From Pyricularia pennisetigena (taxonomy: Eukaryota; Ascomycota; Sordariomycetes; Magnaporthales; Pyriculariaceae), in contig NC_043744.1 in the NCBI RefSeq assembly GCF_004337985.1, positions 4,248,366 through 4,312,365 on the forward strand: a stretch of 64,000 nt of DNA, read 5' to 3'. The translations under genes were made by a program, and so were the position numbers. Below the pieces are notes generated by a model. The model was not told the DNA's origin and did not search any database. It was given only the letters and a program-made list of their open reading frames with translations. Position 1 is the stretch's first letter, and each line of letters opens with the position of its first letter. Below, one piece after another: positions 1-11,690 of this stretch.

Positions 1-171
1 ACCAGTGTACAACCACCCCAACTACCTTGTTTCCTTCTTTTTAATACGTCTATTCTCTTCTAATGCAACTTTGAGCTTGATTCACCCCAGCGAGCAGCCG
101 CCCCAACTGCCTCGACCTCACACTCCTTTCACGTTTGTTGTGCCTGTGCAACACCCACCAAAACCAACAAA

Positions 172-3100
172 ATGCTGTCCAGATCACGTCCCTGCCAGCG
201 TAGCCTGGCCCTCCGGCAGCTCGCTGCTCGAAAACTTCCCCGCAGCCAAGTCACAAGCTTCCGGTCAGCTTCAGCAAAGCCGCCATGTCTCGCCGCGATC
301 ACGCCCGAAGCTCAACAACAATGGACGACAGGCGGAGTTAACGAGGGAAGGCCTCGAACCCGGGGATTCGCAACAGCTGTCGACGATATGAGGTTTGACT
401 GCGCACCAAAATCGCAATACTCGATGCCCCCACGGACTATTCGACAGACCAACCCGTTATATCAGACTCGACCATTGAATGGCGCGAACGTTTTAAAATT
501 GCCCGAGATGATGGCGCCCAATTTACCCAAACTGTATCAAAAAGGCACCATTCCCGGTGACCTGACGGAAATGTTTGCAATCCTAGACGCCTGCTTTACC
601 ATAGGAAAACTTGACCGCGCTGGCGTCGTCCTCAAGCGCCTGAGCTCTCCCCAGCTGAACATGATCGACCGTGCCGACATCATGGCATTACACAACACGT
701 ACCTGCAGATTGCCGTCGAGCAGTTAGCTGCGAGTCCCAGTGAGGCCAAGGCAGAACATATCCACCAGTGGTACGAAACTGAGATCCGCAAGGCAGAACT
801 GCCGCAAACGCCCGAAACCATCGCATACGTGCTCAAAGCTGCCCTCCTGACGGCGCCCGATCCAGACGATTGGAGGCTACGAAGGTTGGTCACCAGATAT
901 ATGACCTTGGCTGAAGGTGGCGTGGGGCTGGAGGTGCTCTACATGACCGACATTCTTACCGATAAGGACCGCGCCGTCATTACCAAGGTTTGTCCCACCT
1001 ACAACATCACTATCGAGGACGCAAAGTCGGATATGTCCACCGAGCCTTCTCCTCTTGAGACAGAAGACAGCACAACACCTGATCCTGCCACACACGCATT
1101 CCCCGAGGTCCTTCCTACTCCTCAAAAAGGAGCAGGTCTGAAAACGGTCAAACGGACGCTGTCTCTCTTCGGTGAGATACCGGAGGGGTATAGGATTCGC
1201 GACCTTCCATTGCCACAACAGCGAGAGATACAAATGCGCTTGGAGCGGGACACTGTTGACGCAGCCCTCGATAAATGGCGTGAGGATAACCAAACCTTGA
1301 ACAAGATGGGGCTCAACACATCAATCAACTCATCAGTGCTGAATGCGCGGCTGTACGACTGGCAGCTTGCTCTCGAGGCTCGATTGGAGGAATACATGGA
1401 TGATTCGGAAGGTAAAGATGTTGCCAAGCCCAATGTCAATGTGAAAAGAGACGAAACGGAACGCGCCCTCGTCAGACCTTTCATGCGACAAAGCACAGCT
1501 TCAAGACTGGCGGCCATCACCATTCTGAGTGTCATGAGCTCTCTTGCCATAAACGGTGCAGACAGAGGCATACCTGTCACCCAAACTGTCGCAAACCTCG
1601 CACGATCTGCAGAAGAAGATGTTGTGGCCTACCAACGAACCCAGAGGCAGAAGATGGAAAAGTCGCTCCGGAAAATCAAACATGGCGGAGTTGAGGCAGC
1701 GAAAGCTCCGCCCAGTGCTTCCAGTACCGAGTCTACACTGCGCGTCAACGACATCTATTGTACCGACCAGGAGTCGGTAGACCGCTGGCCTCCATCAATA
1801 AGGCTATCGGTGGGCTCGGTTTTGCTGAGCTCACTAGTTGATATCACGACTGTCACCGTGACAAAGGAGCATCCCGAAACCAAGAAGAAGATCTCGGCCG
1901 AGCAGCCGGCTTTTGTGCGCAGTGTTCAGTACCGGAAAGGCAAGAAACATGGCGTAATACTCCCCAATAAGGCACTTGTACAACTCATGATGCGCGAGCC
2001 ACGGAAGGAATTTCTCGCGCGTCATTTGCCAATGGTTTGCGAGCCTGAACCTTGGACGAGATTCGACAAGGGCGGATATCTCGAGCACCCCACAGGCCTT
2101 GTCCGTATCAAGCGTGGCGAAAAGGACCAAAAGATCTACGCAGAGGCGGCAATGGCGAGAGGTGATATGGAACAAGTGGCCAAGGGGCTCGACGCGCTTG
2201 GCAGGGTCGGCTGGAGGATCAACAAGCCGGTGCTGGATGTGATCTTGCAAGTTTGGAACTCGGGCGAGGGTATCGGCGGCATACCTCCCCTGACTTTCGA
2301 CCTGAAGGCCCCCGAAGAGCCGTTACCTTCCGAAGATCCGTTTGTGCGAATCAACTGGCTCAAAGAACTCAAAAGGGTTGAGAATCTCAAGGCATCGTAT
2401 CATTCTCAGCGATGCCATGCCAACTTCCAGCTCGAGATTGCACACGCATACAGAGACCAGACCTTGTACTTCCCGCACAATGTCGACTTTAGAGGCCGAG
2501 CATACCCTATACCTATATACCTCAATCACATGGGCGCGGATCTCTCCAGGTCGCTGTTGACTTTTGACAAGGGAAAGCCCCTGGGAGAGGATGGGCTTCA
2601 CTGGCTGAGAGTTCATCTGGCCAACGTCTATGGGTTTGACAAGGCAAGCCTCAGCGAGCGTGCTCAGTTTGCCGTGGATCACATGGAGGACATTATCGAT
2701 TCGGCAACTAATCCATTGTCAGGGAAGCGCTGGTGGCTGGGCGCGGAGGACCCATGGCAGTGCCTGGCTACGTGCATGGAGCTCAAGGCCGCCTCCGACC
2801 TGCCAGACCCGACGCAATACGTGTGCCATCTGCCAGTCCACCAGGATGGCACTTGCAACGGGCTTCAGCACTACGCGGCGCTTGGTGGCGACTCCTGGGG
2901 AGCTCGCCAGGTCAACCTGGAGCCAGGCGATCGCCCTGCCGATGTGTACAGTGCAGTTGCGAACCTTGTCGTTGAGAGCATCGAAGAAGACATGGCCAAT
3001 GGTAGCAAGCTGGCCGCGGCCCTCAAGGGCAAAATCAAGCGCAAGGTCGTCAAGCAAACCGTCATGACCAATGTGTACGGCGTCACGTTTATGGGTGCCA

Positions 3101-4583
3101 AGGCACAAGTGAAGAAGCAATTGGACGCCCTTTACCCCAAGATCAAGGAGGAGACGGGCATCGATTCGCTTTTCTTGTCATCATACGTCGCCGTCAAGAT
3201 CTTCAAAGCAATGTCGACCATGTTTAAAGGAGCGCATGATATCCAGTATTGGTTGGGTGAAATCGGCAGCAGAGTCTGTCGCGCCCTTACTCCAGAGCAG
3301 ATGACCCGGCTGTCCCAGGAAATGATGAGATCACCTAAAGAGAAAGAAAAAGCCCTCAAGACACTGGAGTCCACCGGCAACCCCGAATACGATCACGTCT
3401 TGACGAACTACAACAAGGCATCATCGGGTCAGCTGCTGAGCCAGTTCAGATCGACCATCATCTGGACGACTCCGCTTCGTATGCCTGTCGTCCAGCCGTA
3501 TCGAAAAACCGGGCAGAAAGTCATCAAGACGAACTTTCAGGACTTGGTCCTCAGGGTCGCGGATCCTTGGGACCCGGTGCATAAGCAGAAACAGCTGCAG
3601 GCCTTCCCACCCAACTTCGTGCACTCTCTCGATGCTAGCCACATGATGCTGTCGGCTCTTGAATGCGATGCCAATGGGCTCACCTTCGCTGCGGTTCACG
3701 ACTCCTTCTGGACGCATGCGTCCGATGTACAGAAAATGAGCAACATTCTGCGGGACGCATTCATCAGGATTCACGAAGAGAACGTCATTGGTCGTCTGGC
3801 CGATGAGTTCAAGGCTCGATACAAGGGAGCTCTGTACATGTTGAAGCTGGACGCCTCGAGCGATGTCGCCAAAGCGGTGGTGCGGTGGCGCAAAAGTCAC
3901 CCCAAACTGACCTTTTCGGATGAGATGTTCTTGGAGAAGCGGAGGCTCGAACTCTTGGCATCAGAAGACGCCGAAGAGCGGGCCAAGGGAGAGGCGCTCG
4001 AGACCCCGGCCTCGCTTTACGAGCGGTTTTCCAAGGGAAGTGAAGAGCTTGTGGACCCTGAAGACGTCCCGACCCCCTTGTCGGCGATTCCCAAAACAGC
4101 TCAAGAGTTGATCGACGGCCAGAAAGCAGTGGGTCACGATATGGTGCGTGAAGAGCAAGAGTCGATGCAGGGCCAAGACTTTGACGACGTATTTGAGTCG
4201 GAGTCGGCAGCCGAGGCAGCCGAGGCAGCAGAAGAGAGTATCGAGGCAGACACAGGAGCCTCGGACGGACCTGAGAAAATGGAACAAATGATGGGAAGCA
4301 GCCTTTTCAATATCGCCATTGACCCCCAGCTAAAGAACCCATCGAAGCGCGATGTTGCGGTTGCGCAGCGGAAGAAACATATCTCCATCTGGGCGCCAAT
4401 GTCATTCCCAGATATCCCTGAAAAGGTGAGTGCTTGCTTCGGGTTCGATTTCTTATTCTCCCGTCTACATCCGCCACTACCAGGTGCTTTTCTGATTGCC
4501 CTGATGACCAGAAACTAATATTGTGTTTTTAGGGTGACTTTGACGTGACGCGACTAAAGTCAAGCAAATACTTCTTCTCCTGA
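172..4583 (+). CDS. RPO41: Mitochondrial DNA-directed RNA polymerase (Rpo41/cyt-5 type)
   Basis: Single-subunit T7-like RNA polymerase that transcribes mitochondrial DNA. Exons are 172-4425 and 4533-4583 (intron GTGAGT..TTTAG, phase 0), giving 1434 aa, close to the roughly 1420 aa I recall for Neurospora CYT-5. The first 50 residues are rich in Arg, Ser and Ala with no acidic residue, as in a mitochondrial presequence. Polymerase motifs are intact: motif A DGTCNG with catalytic D892, motif B around K961 (KVVKQTVMTNVYG), and motif C VHDSFW with catalytic D1177. The short last exon supplies the conserved C-terminal end (KYFFS); without the splice the frame stops at 4518 and loses it. An acidic, low-complexity insert lies between motif C and the C-terminus, after about residue 1290. 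The ATG at 172 has a good context (acaaaATG). The family call is very secure; the gene symbol follows yeast naming. Confidence 0.96.
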
Positions 4584-6125
4584 TTCATTCCTTCATCCCC
4601 GGTTGCGTCCGACCGGATCGAATGTACACCGGCAGGCTCACATCTCGGCCGCCGCCGGTTTATAATATCTTCACATACACAAGATCTGCTTCATGCTCTG
4701 TCATTTATTCTCTGTAAGCAGGCGTTGGGTGGTTCTGATTTTTTTTCTGGGTTAGAGCATATTTTCTTTCTCCTATTGGCCTGGTCGACTGCTACTAGGT
4801 CCATTGTACAAAAGCAAATCAGTGTGTTTTTCGACTCTTTTTTCTTTTTTTTTCTTAAAAGACAAAAAGGACGGCGCACTTCATAAACATCATACGCTGG
4901 AGTTTTACGCGGTCTTTGTTTTTCTTGAAAAGAATCATTTCCTAGTTGTCATTTTTTCCCGCTCAACCTCGCAATTTTGCGCCTTGGGTTTTACAAACTT
5001 TTTTGTATTTTATTAGTGCTTTGTTTGGGCACAACGGGCGAGTTGAACGAGACTCGTTACCGCTTCGCATGGTCGGAGCTGGAGCGGGACTGGACGATGG
5101 AAAGCCTCTTTCCAAGTCTATCAATCGTGGAGATGTACAACAGCACTGCGGTATATATCGATTTAGAGATATCACTTATTGAATGATAAATCTGACATAT
5201 AGCCCTCTTGTCTTGCTGTCGTTTATATTGCGAATTGCCATAATCTTTCATTTTCTAGACAAGACATGATCACTAAGGGGACCAAGGATAGATTGACATT
5301 TGGGTTTCAACCTGTCAATTTTCTGGCTTTTGAAAAGATAACAGAAACACCAAGGGTGAATTCCCGTGTCTATTCTCAATCCTGCTTTGAGGTTCACGCT
5401 CGAATATGTCGGCTGGATGCTGGAATTGGTGGTGGTGGTGGTGGTGGTGGTGGTGGTGTGGCTTCTGTTGCACCTCCGCCGATGGTGAATCACACTTGGT
5501 CCAATTCGACGACGAAGGCGTATTTGGTGCTATTGTATGCTGCCTTGCAGAGTGCATTGGAAGTCATGGAGCAGTGCCAGTCGCCTCAGACTGCAACCTT
5601 GACTGTCTCACCAGCTTGACATGGCATTGAAGCAGTCCATCGTCTGTGAGTAGACGTTGAGTGACGAGCAAAAATCTCACGATTTTGAACAGAACAAGGA
5701 TCCAGCCAGTTGTGGCTGAAGTGCAGAACCTGAGATTAAGAAGCGGTTATTGGAAGTTACGGGGAAGCAGACAGTACCCAAAGCAAAGAAAACGATATTT
5801 GGACCAATTCCCAGTGAAGACTACTGGCTCACTTCACATCACTTCTTACACAAGATCAACATATCAGTTGAGGTTTGATCTGCTCGTGACGTTCCCATAG
5901 GATATGAATTGCCTAACTCATCACTTCCTATCAGGCCAGTGACTGACAGTTGTGATTTGTTCATTCACAGAGAATCTGAGCAGAAAATGAAATGCCTACG
6001 CCGCACATAAACCCATCGAGGAGTTTCCTCTCAAACCTAGAAACATGTCACTAACGGGCCGAGCAGCCAAAGCAAGAAACTCATTCACAACCAGAGAGAT
6101 TTGAAATCCCCAGATCTCAGACACA
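4584..6125. other. Intergenic region with GGT microsatellite
   Basis: No gene is supported here. It holds the 3' UTR of the polymerase gene, T-rich stretches (4739-4860), a (GGT)10 run at 5428-5457, and the leader of the next gene. Short open frames across the GGT run encode only poly-Gly, poly-Trp or poly-His and are artefacts of the microsatellite. Confidence 0.6.
5428..5457. repeat. (GGT)10 microsatellite
   Basis: Ten uninterrupted GGT units in an intergenic region, likely length-variable between strains. Confidence 0.9.
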
Positions 6126-7625
6126 ATGATCGAAGAAACGGCCGCAGGCCAGGACTGGAACACGATTCCACCAGAGCTGCGCCTTGAGATATACAAGAAG
6201 CTCTGGGTGCCGCGCACCGTGACCATCTACCGCTGTGCACACCACCACGTCACTACCGACTTCGAACGAGAAGTTCTCACTCTGGCTCGAAGCCAAAACC
6301 GAGACAAGTTCGATCAGGACATCGCCATAGACGCCAGATCAGTGGCCACGCACTGCCCGGCGATCGAGGTTCCCCGCGAGGATCCCGTGCCCGATCCCAA
6401 CCACGATCCGGAGACGGCAGGAGACGGGTTCCTTTGCGGGCCTCACGGCCAATGGGATGCGAGCTGGCTGCGACTGCTCAGGGAGTCGATGCCGCTTGAC
6501 GACGCCGGCACCAGCGACTCACACCCGCATGACCCATCACGACAGCACCCGCCGCCGCCGCCGCTATACGGCACCACGACCTTTGCGCGCGTCGACACGG
6601 GCACGCGCATCCCCATCACGCTCTGGATCGACCGCGAGTCGCGCGCCGAGACGCTCAAGCACTACCGGCTCGCCTTTGCGCTGCGGGGCGGCGCCTCGCG
6701 CGTTTACTTCAACTTTGGGGTCGACACGCTCCGCGTCCCCGTGCACGGCAAGCTCTGGCGGCTGGTGCAGCGCCGCGACCTGCAGGACCTCGTGAGGCTG
6801 AGGATGGTCGGCACGGCCGACGACCCTTCGGCCTCGCGCTCGCGCGGCCTCGACGCCACCGCGGCGACGACGCACAACCCGGCCGAGCCGCCCGCGGCCA
6901 TGGGTGCGCTACTGCGGGCCCTCTGCCCGCGGCTGCGCCACGTGACGATCGAGCCGGCGTGGGCGTGTGCGCGCAACGACCTGACCTGGCGGCGGCACGA
7001 GGCGGAGGAGAATGTCGTCATATTCAACCGCCAGGAGCTGCGCGAGCTCGAGGTCAGCTGCCCGGGGTGTACGTGGAACCATGGTCATAGGCCTTGCGGC
7101 GTGCTCCTCCGGCGGCTCCGCGAGCTCAGGTGGCTGGTCGACATACCGTTGATCTTGCCCGGGAGCAACGGGCCCTCTGAGCCGGGGCTTTTGCTCACGT
7201 TTCACAGCTCGCGGCCGATCGACGACTTTGTCAATGGCGGCGACCACGGCTACGGCGTGCCCGGATATGTCAGGAGCGAAGAGAGGTATCTAGGCCTGGA
7301 CGAAGCCGAGGTGGCGAGTACGCTATTCCTGCATGGGCAGCACCCGCGCGCCAGTGTGGCCGAGGACTTCCACCGCCTCTACACCATCAACGCCATGCAG
7401 CACAACATCAACTTGGCTTGCGACTTGACTACACACCCGGCAGGTCAGATGAACAACTCTGTAGACTTCAAATTCGAGTTCTCACCCAGTGTCTCAGACC
7501 AAAGAACTATTTTATGGGTGCGATCATTGATCGCTGGTAATCCCGATGCATCCATGTCAATACTGCAGTATGTTTTGAAGTTACAAATGGCTGGACAGGC
7601 CCAAGGAGCTCGATCCCGTCGATAG
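6126..7625 (+). CDS. 2EXR-domain hypothetical protein
   Basis: Uninterrupted 499-aa frame starting at an ATG preceded by cacaATG. Near the N-terminus (about residues 11-30) it has the pattern W..IPPELRLEIYKKLW, and a second block around IDRESRAETLKHYRL. Both match the fungal 2EXR family, an F-box-like module found in large lineage-specific protein sets. No enzyme motif, signal peptide or membrane segment is visible. The middle third (about 6540-7160) is very GC-rich at third codon positions, which creates long shadow frames on both strands. The biochemical role of 2EXR proteins is unknown to me; a link to protein turnover by analogy to F-box proteins would be speculation. Confidence 0.8.
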   Translation: MIEETAAGQDWNTIPPELRLEIYKKLWVPRTVTIYRCAHHHVTTDFEREVLTLARSQNRDKFDQDIAIDARSVATHCPAIEVPREDPVPDPNHDPETAGDGFLCGPHGQWDASWLRLLRESMPLDDAGTSDSHPHDPSRQHPPPPPLYGTTTFARVDTGTRIPITLWIDRESRAETLKHYRLAFALRGGASRVYFNFGVDTLRVPVHGKLWRLVQRRDLQDLVRLRMVGTADDPSASRSRGLDATAATTHNPAEPPAAMGALLRALCPRLRHVTIEPAWACARNDLTWRRHEAEENVVIFNRQELRELEVSCPGCTWNHGHRPCGVLLRRLRELRWLVDIPLILPGSNGPSEPGLLLTFHSSRPIDDFVNGGDHGYGVPGYVRSEERYLGLDEAEVASTLFLHGQHPRASVAEDFHRLYTINAMQHNINLACDLTTHPAGQMNNSVDFKFEFSPSVSDQRTILWVRSLIAGNPDASMSILQYVLKLQMAGQAQGARSRR

Positions 7626-8595
7626 ACGAATGTCTTCTTAGGGACCATTGTTCTATGAGAATGACAGGCACCGCGTGTTTTACCGTATTTAACTGGAATG
7701 GTCATCTTTTCTTATTTTCATTTCCCCGCCTAAACAACGTGTTCGCGACCTGCGCTGGTTTAAAAAAAAAAAAAGGTTAATGATTGATTACCTGGCGGCA
7801 CCAGCGGCAATGGAACCTGCATCCGCGTTGTCACCAACCAACCTCTTTCCTGGAGCGCGCTCTTGCAATTAGCAAGAACCCACACCTCCTCTGCTCGTTG
7901 TTCATTTCGGAGAGAATGCCGTGGCGGGCCTTTTTGGGATTATGCCAAGAAGAGGAGAACAGGCCGAGTTTGACAGAGACAAGACTTTTTGGAATTTTTG
8001 GGGGGTTAACCAGTGCCGAGCAGGGGAGATCTTAAAAAGCGTGAAGATTTGGGGATGCCAAGCCCTTGGCTTTTCAGGGCTTTTATATATAGGGAATTGG
8101 GCTTCCCATTATTAATGCCAGCGCTAGTGCCCCTTGATTGACTCGCCAGCAGACTTTGAGGTTGAAGTGAACCCATTATTATTGGGTGCTGGTGGTGTCG
8201 GGCAAGGCGGCCTGGTAGGTAGAAAGGTACAAAGTATTCCAGATTTAAACCTGGTCTGTTCTCCAGTGGGTGTTGTTGGTTAAATTAAAGAGTAAAGTCG
8301 TCCGATGCTTGTTTGTCATACTTGACTTTTGGCAGCTCTGCCAGCCGATGCCAGGTGAATGGGTCACGGTTAGTTAGTATTCATATTGTTGCAGCACCCC
8401 CGCAAACAACATGTCAAAAGCCTTCCCCGGCCATGGCTCTCTGCCCACCGTTAGTTAGCTCAGTGCCACTAACGGAAATCGTCTCGCACTGGATTGGATT
8501 GCAATGCGACGCTAGCTAGCTCCCGTTGCGACACGAGGATACGTCGCGCATCTGGACTTCTCCCCGCGAATCCCACATAGCTAAAGACGCAGAGT
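7626..8595. other. Intergenic region, no gene seen
   Basis: 3' flank of the 2EXR gene and distal promoter of the sugar carrier. It includes an A13 run near 7762. Short open frames here lack any recognisable domain. Confidence 0.55.
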
Positions 8596-8694
8596 GTGGG
8601 GAAGCTGGACTTGGCATCATAAAATCTGGGGACAAATCACCTGGGGGTGGGCTGAGAAACGTGAACCTGGGGAACTGGTGCGAGCTCACTGGGG
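8596..8694 (+). promoter_or_regulatory. Cluster of five CreA/CRE-1-like sites
   Basis: Five matches to the carbon-catabolite repressor consensus SYGGRG, all in the same orientation within 99 bp: GTGGGG 8596-8601, CTGGGG 8626-8631, 8641-8646, 8667-8672 and 8689-8694. They end about 12 bp before a TATA-like ATATAA (8707-8712) and 180 bp before the start codon of a sugar carrier. The sites are seen directly; repression by glucose is inferred from the known role of CreA. Confidence 0.55.
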
Positions 8695-8706
8695 GTCTCC
8701 TTGTGC

Positions 8707-8712
8707 ATATAA
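8707..8712 (+). promoter_or_regulatory. TATA-like box of the sugar carrier gene
   Basis: ATATAA lies about 160 bp upstream of the ATG at 8874 and just downstream of the CreA-like cluster. Confidence 0.4.
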
Positions 8713-8873
8713 CAACAGTCCTTCGCTGCCTTGGTGTTGTTTCTCATTGACGGTTCTCGACTGGCATCCTCCTTTGTCGTCGCGTCCTCACTGTCGACAT
8801 AAGATCTGGACCATCAATAACTTTCACCATACCAACCTCCCTATTCACAGCAAGAAAACATCGCACCGGAGTC

Positions 8874-10808
8874 ATGGGTGGAGGGACTTCCATCTGGGCG
8901 TCTCCTGACTGGAAAAAAGATCCCAAGGAGATCTTTAACTACAAGCTGTGGTTTCTCGTCACCACTGTCGCCTTTGCCGGTTTCTCTTATGGCTTTGATC
9001 ATGGAAACGTCGGTGGTGTGCTCACGCTGCCGAGCTTCAGACACACCTTTGGACTTGACCGGATGAGTCCTGCTGCATCCGCAGCTAGGGAGGGAGACAT
9101 TGCATCCATGAGTGAGTGGCAATTTTAGTCCACATATGGCTCCTTGGGCAGTCTGCTTCTTGATAGCACCCAACTAACATTTTCTTTTTTGCCCATCAAG
9201 TGTCCGCTGGTGCAGCCGTTGGTGCCCTCTCGGCAGGCCCATTCTCCGACAAGCTTGGCCGGAAGTGGTCCGTCTTCATGTACGGATTTTTGTTCCTCGT
9301 CGGTGCAGTGATGCAGCTCATCGCCAACCTCGACGTATTCCAAGGCGGCCGCTTCATCGGCGGATTTGCCATCGGCGGCACCTCCGTCTTGTCGCCCATG
9401 TACCTGGCTGAGTGTGCCCCCAAGACGATCCGCGGCTCTTTAACGACACTCTACAACCTCGCCATCATCACCGCCTTGGCTCTTGCTTTCTGGGTCAACT
9501 ACGGAGTTAGCCGATGGAGCTACCCAGGCCTGGCCACCGACGAGAAGCAGTGGCGCACCGCCATGTCGATCCAGATTATCCCGGGCGGCCTGCTTGTTGT
9601 CATGGCTGCCTTCCTCATCGACTCGCCCCGTGGTTTGATCTCGCTCGGTAAGCGGGAGAAGGGACTCGAGAACCTGTGCAAGCTGCGAAACTTGCCTGCC
9701 GACCACAACTATGTTCGTCAAGAGTACCTCGAGATTTGTGCACAGGCTGACGTTGGCCAAGAGCTGAACAAGAGTATGTTCACACCCCTCGAGGAGCCTA
9801 CCGCCATTGTTTGCAGGAGTTGACTCATCTAACCATTCGATTCACAACAGACCGCACCTACCTTTTGGCCGCTCGTGATATAATTAAAGTCCCCAGCTAC
9901 CGCCGCCGCTTCACGCTCGCCTGTCTCCTGTTCATCTTCCACAAGCTCACGGGCACCGACGCCATCAACTATTTTGCTCCGCAGATCTTCGCCATGCTTG
10001 GTGTGCAGAAGGGGTCCATGTCGCTTATGACAACTGGTGTTTACGGAGTTGTGAAGCTTGCCGCTAGCTTGATCTACGTGACAGTCATTGTTGATCGTGT
10101 CGGTCGTCGGTTGCCGTTGATGGTAAGTCTGATTTGTGCGATAAAAGAAAGCAGAACGATCCACCAGTTCATTATTGAAGTGTCTTGAAGAGATCTGAGC
10201 TGACCCAAGCTTTGTGAACCACCCAACAGATTGGCGCTACTATCCAGGCGACAGCAATGCTTTACATTGCTCTTTACACCAAGTTTGGCAACCCCGACCC
10301 GAGCGCCGGACCCGGGCCTGGTGGTATCGTCGGCATCATCATGATCTACCTGTACGCATTCGGCTGGTCCTTTGGCCACTCGGTGGCTCCGTACGTCGTG
10401 GCGGCCGAGATCTTCCCCTCTGGCATCCGCGCCTTCTGCATGTCCTTCTGCCTGATGCTCAACTGGCTGTTCGGGTTCGGAGTTGCCAAGGCTACACCCG
10501 TCATGATGGAATCAATCGGCTGGGCCACCTTCCTGGTCTTTGCCGTCATCACCTACGCCGGCGTGGTCTTTGTCTACTTCTGCCTGCCCGAGCTCAAGGG
10601 CCGCAGTATCGAGTCCATGGACGACCTCTTCGAGCACAGGCTGTGGGAGATGTTCCGGTGGGCCTACCCCACTGAGGAGGAAAAGATCCGCAAGGACGTG
10701 CAACAGGCCATGCTGGACGAGAGCAAGGGCGTCGTCGAGCACAGCGAGAGGACGGTTGGGGAGGAGTCGGACAGCACCGGAAACCGGCAAGCGGCACCCA
10801 AGGTATAG
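8874..10808 (+). CDS. MFS sugar/quinate-type transporter
   Basis: Proton-coupled sugar porter family (MFS family 1), plasma membrane, likely importing a hexose or polyol; a quinate permease is possible. Exons are 8874-9111, 9201-9773, 9851-10122 and 10230-10808; all introns are GT..AG (GTGAGT, GTATGT, GTAAGT) and the joins keep frame, giving 553 aa. Visible family marks are DKLGRK after TM2, GGRFIGG, the loop DSPRGL, RVGRRLP between TM8 and TM9, and the C-terminal PELKGRSIESMDDLF. About 12 hydrophobic segments can be followed. The C-terminal tail is charged and cytosolic. Five CreA-like sites sit just upstream, fitting glucose repression. The substrate is not determined by the sequence. Confidence 0.92.
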
Positions 10809-11690
10809 AGTATTGTTTGTGTTGCTACGGTTGGCGGTATTTGTTTTTTGTGTCAAACATGTATTTATTCAAAAGCTCGGGGTTTTACAACGTATGAAGC
10901 AATGCACAATGTAACGATTTAAAATGAACAACCCTTCAAAGACAGGCCAAGTAACAAAGGCGGGGCACGTATTGCAGCTGACACATTGCGTTACCTCGTG
11001 GCCTTGGCAGCGGCGGCAGAGAAAATCCTAGGTATCATGCTGTGCAGATGAGGAAGGAGCGTACTGACCTGAAACCCCACCTTCCTCCTTTTTTTCCGCA
11101 CTTGGTGTAGATGGTGCCGCAGACGACACCCGTCAGGTTCGAATGCCCAAGGCTAGATACGCCTTTGCTTTCCTCGAATTTAAAATACCATAATTATCTC
11201 CTACATCAGTTCTCCACCTGCTAACCAATCCTTTGAAACATTTGTGTTCAATTGAGCGGTAAGGTTGTCCAAGGCTGGCAAGGCTGGTGTGATTGATCTC
11301 CACACCAGACCAGAAAAGGAAACTCCGCCAAAGTCGCCACAGGACGCTGTGTAAGACAGACAGACACCCGCCGCTGATTACAAGAAGCGTTTGTGGGTGG
11401 GCGGGAGGGAGGACAGCCAATGGTGGAACGAAAATCTACACGTTGGCATATCTTAAATGACGCTGGCGATTTGTAAGCACTTTGGAGATCTCAAGTAGTT
11501 GTCGGTTGATAAAGTAAGGCGTATATGCATGGCCTGGCCTATTTCGAGTATTCTAGTGCGTGGAAATTGATTAAGGGTGTATCAAATATTAAACCTTGTG
11601 AATTGCTGGCCAAATTCAACTACCTATTTTTCTGTTTTAGATTTCAACCGTCTGTTCATTCGCGCCTCAAAAGCGAGGCGCTCTGTCATC
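10809..11690. other. Intergenic region and 5' leader
   Basis: Carries the 3' end of one carrier gene and the leader of the next. A pyrimidine-rich stretch ending in TTTTCTGTTTTAG at about 11640 could be the acceptor of a 5' UTR intron. No other coding signal is seen. Confidence 0.5.

Noticed and set aside
5..391. Open frame overlapping the leader and 5' end of the mitochondrial RNA polymerase
   Set aside because: It overlaps the polymerase presequence in another frame and has no domain.
11136..11146. GGTTCGAATGC, resembling a tRNA T-loop
   Set aside because: No acceptor stem, anticodon arm or D-arm could be folded around it.
11577..11690. 38-codon upstream extension of the second MFS carrier
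   Set aside because: Composition is non-conserved, and a likely leader splice acceptor lies inside it; the ATG at 11691 has better context.
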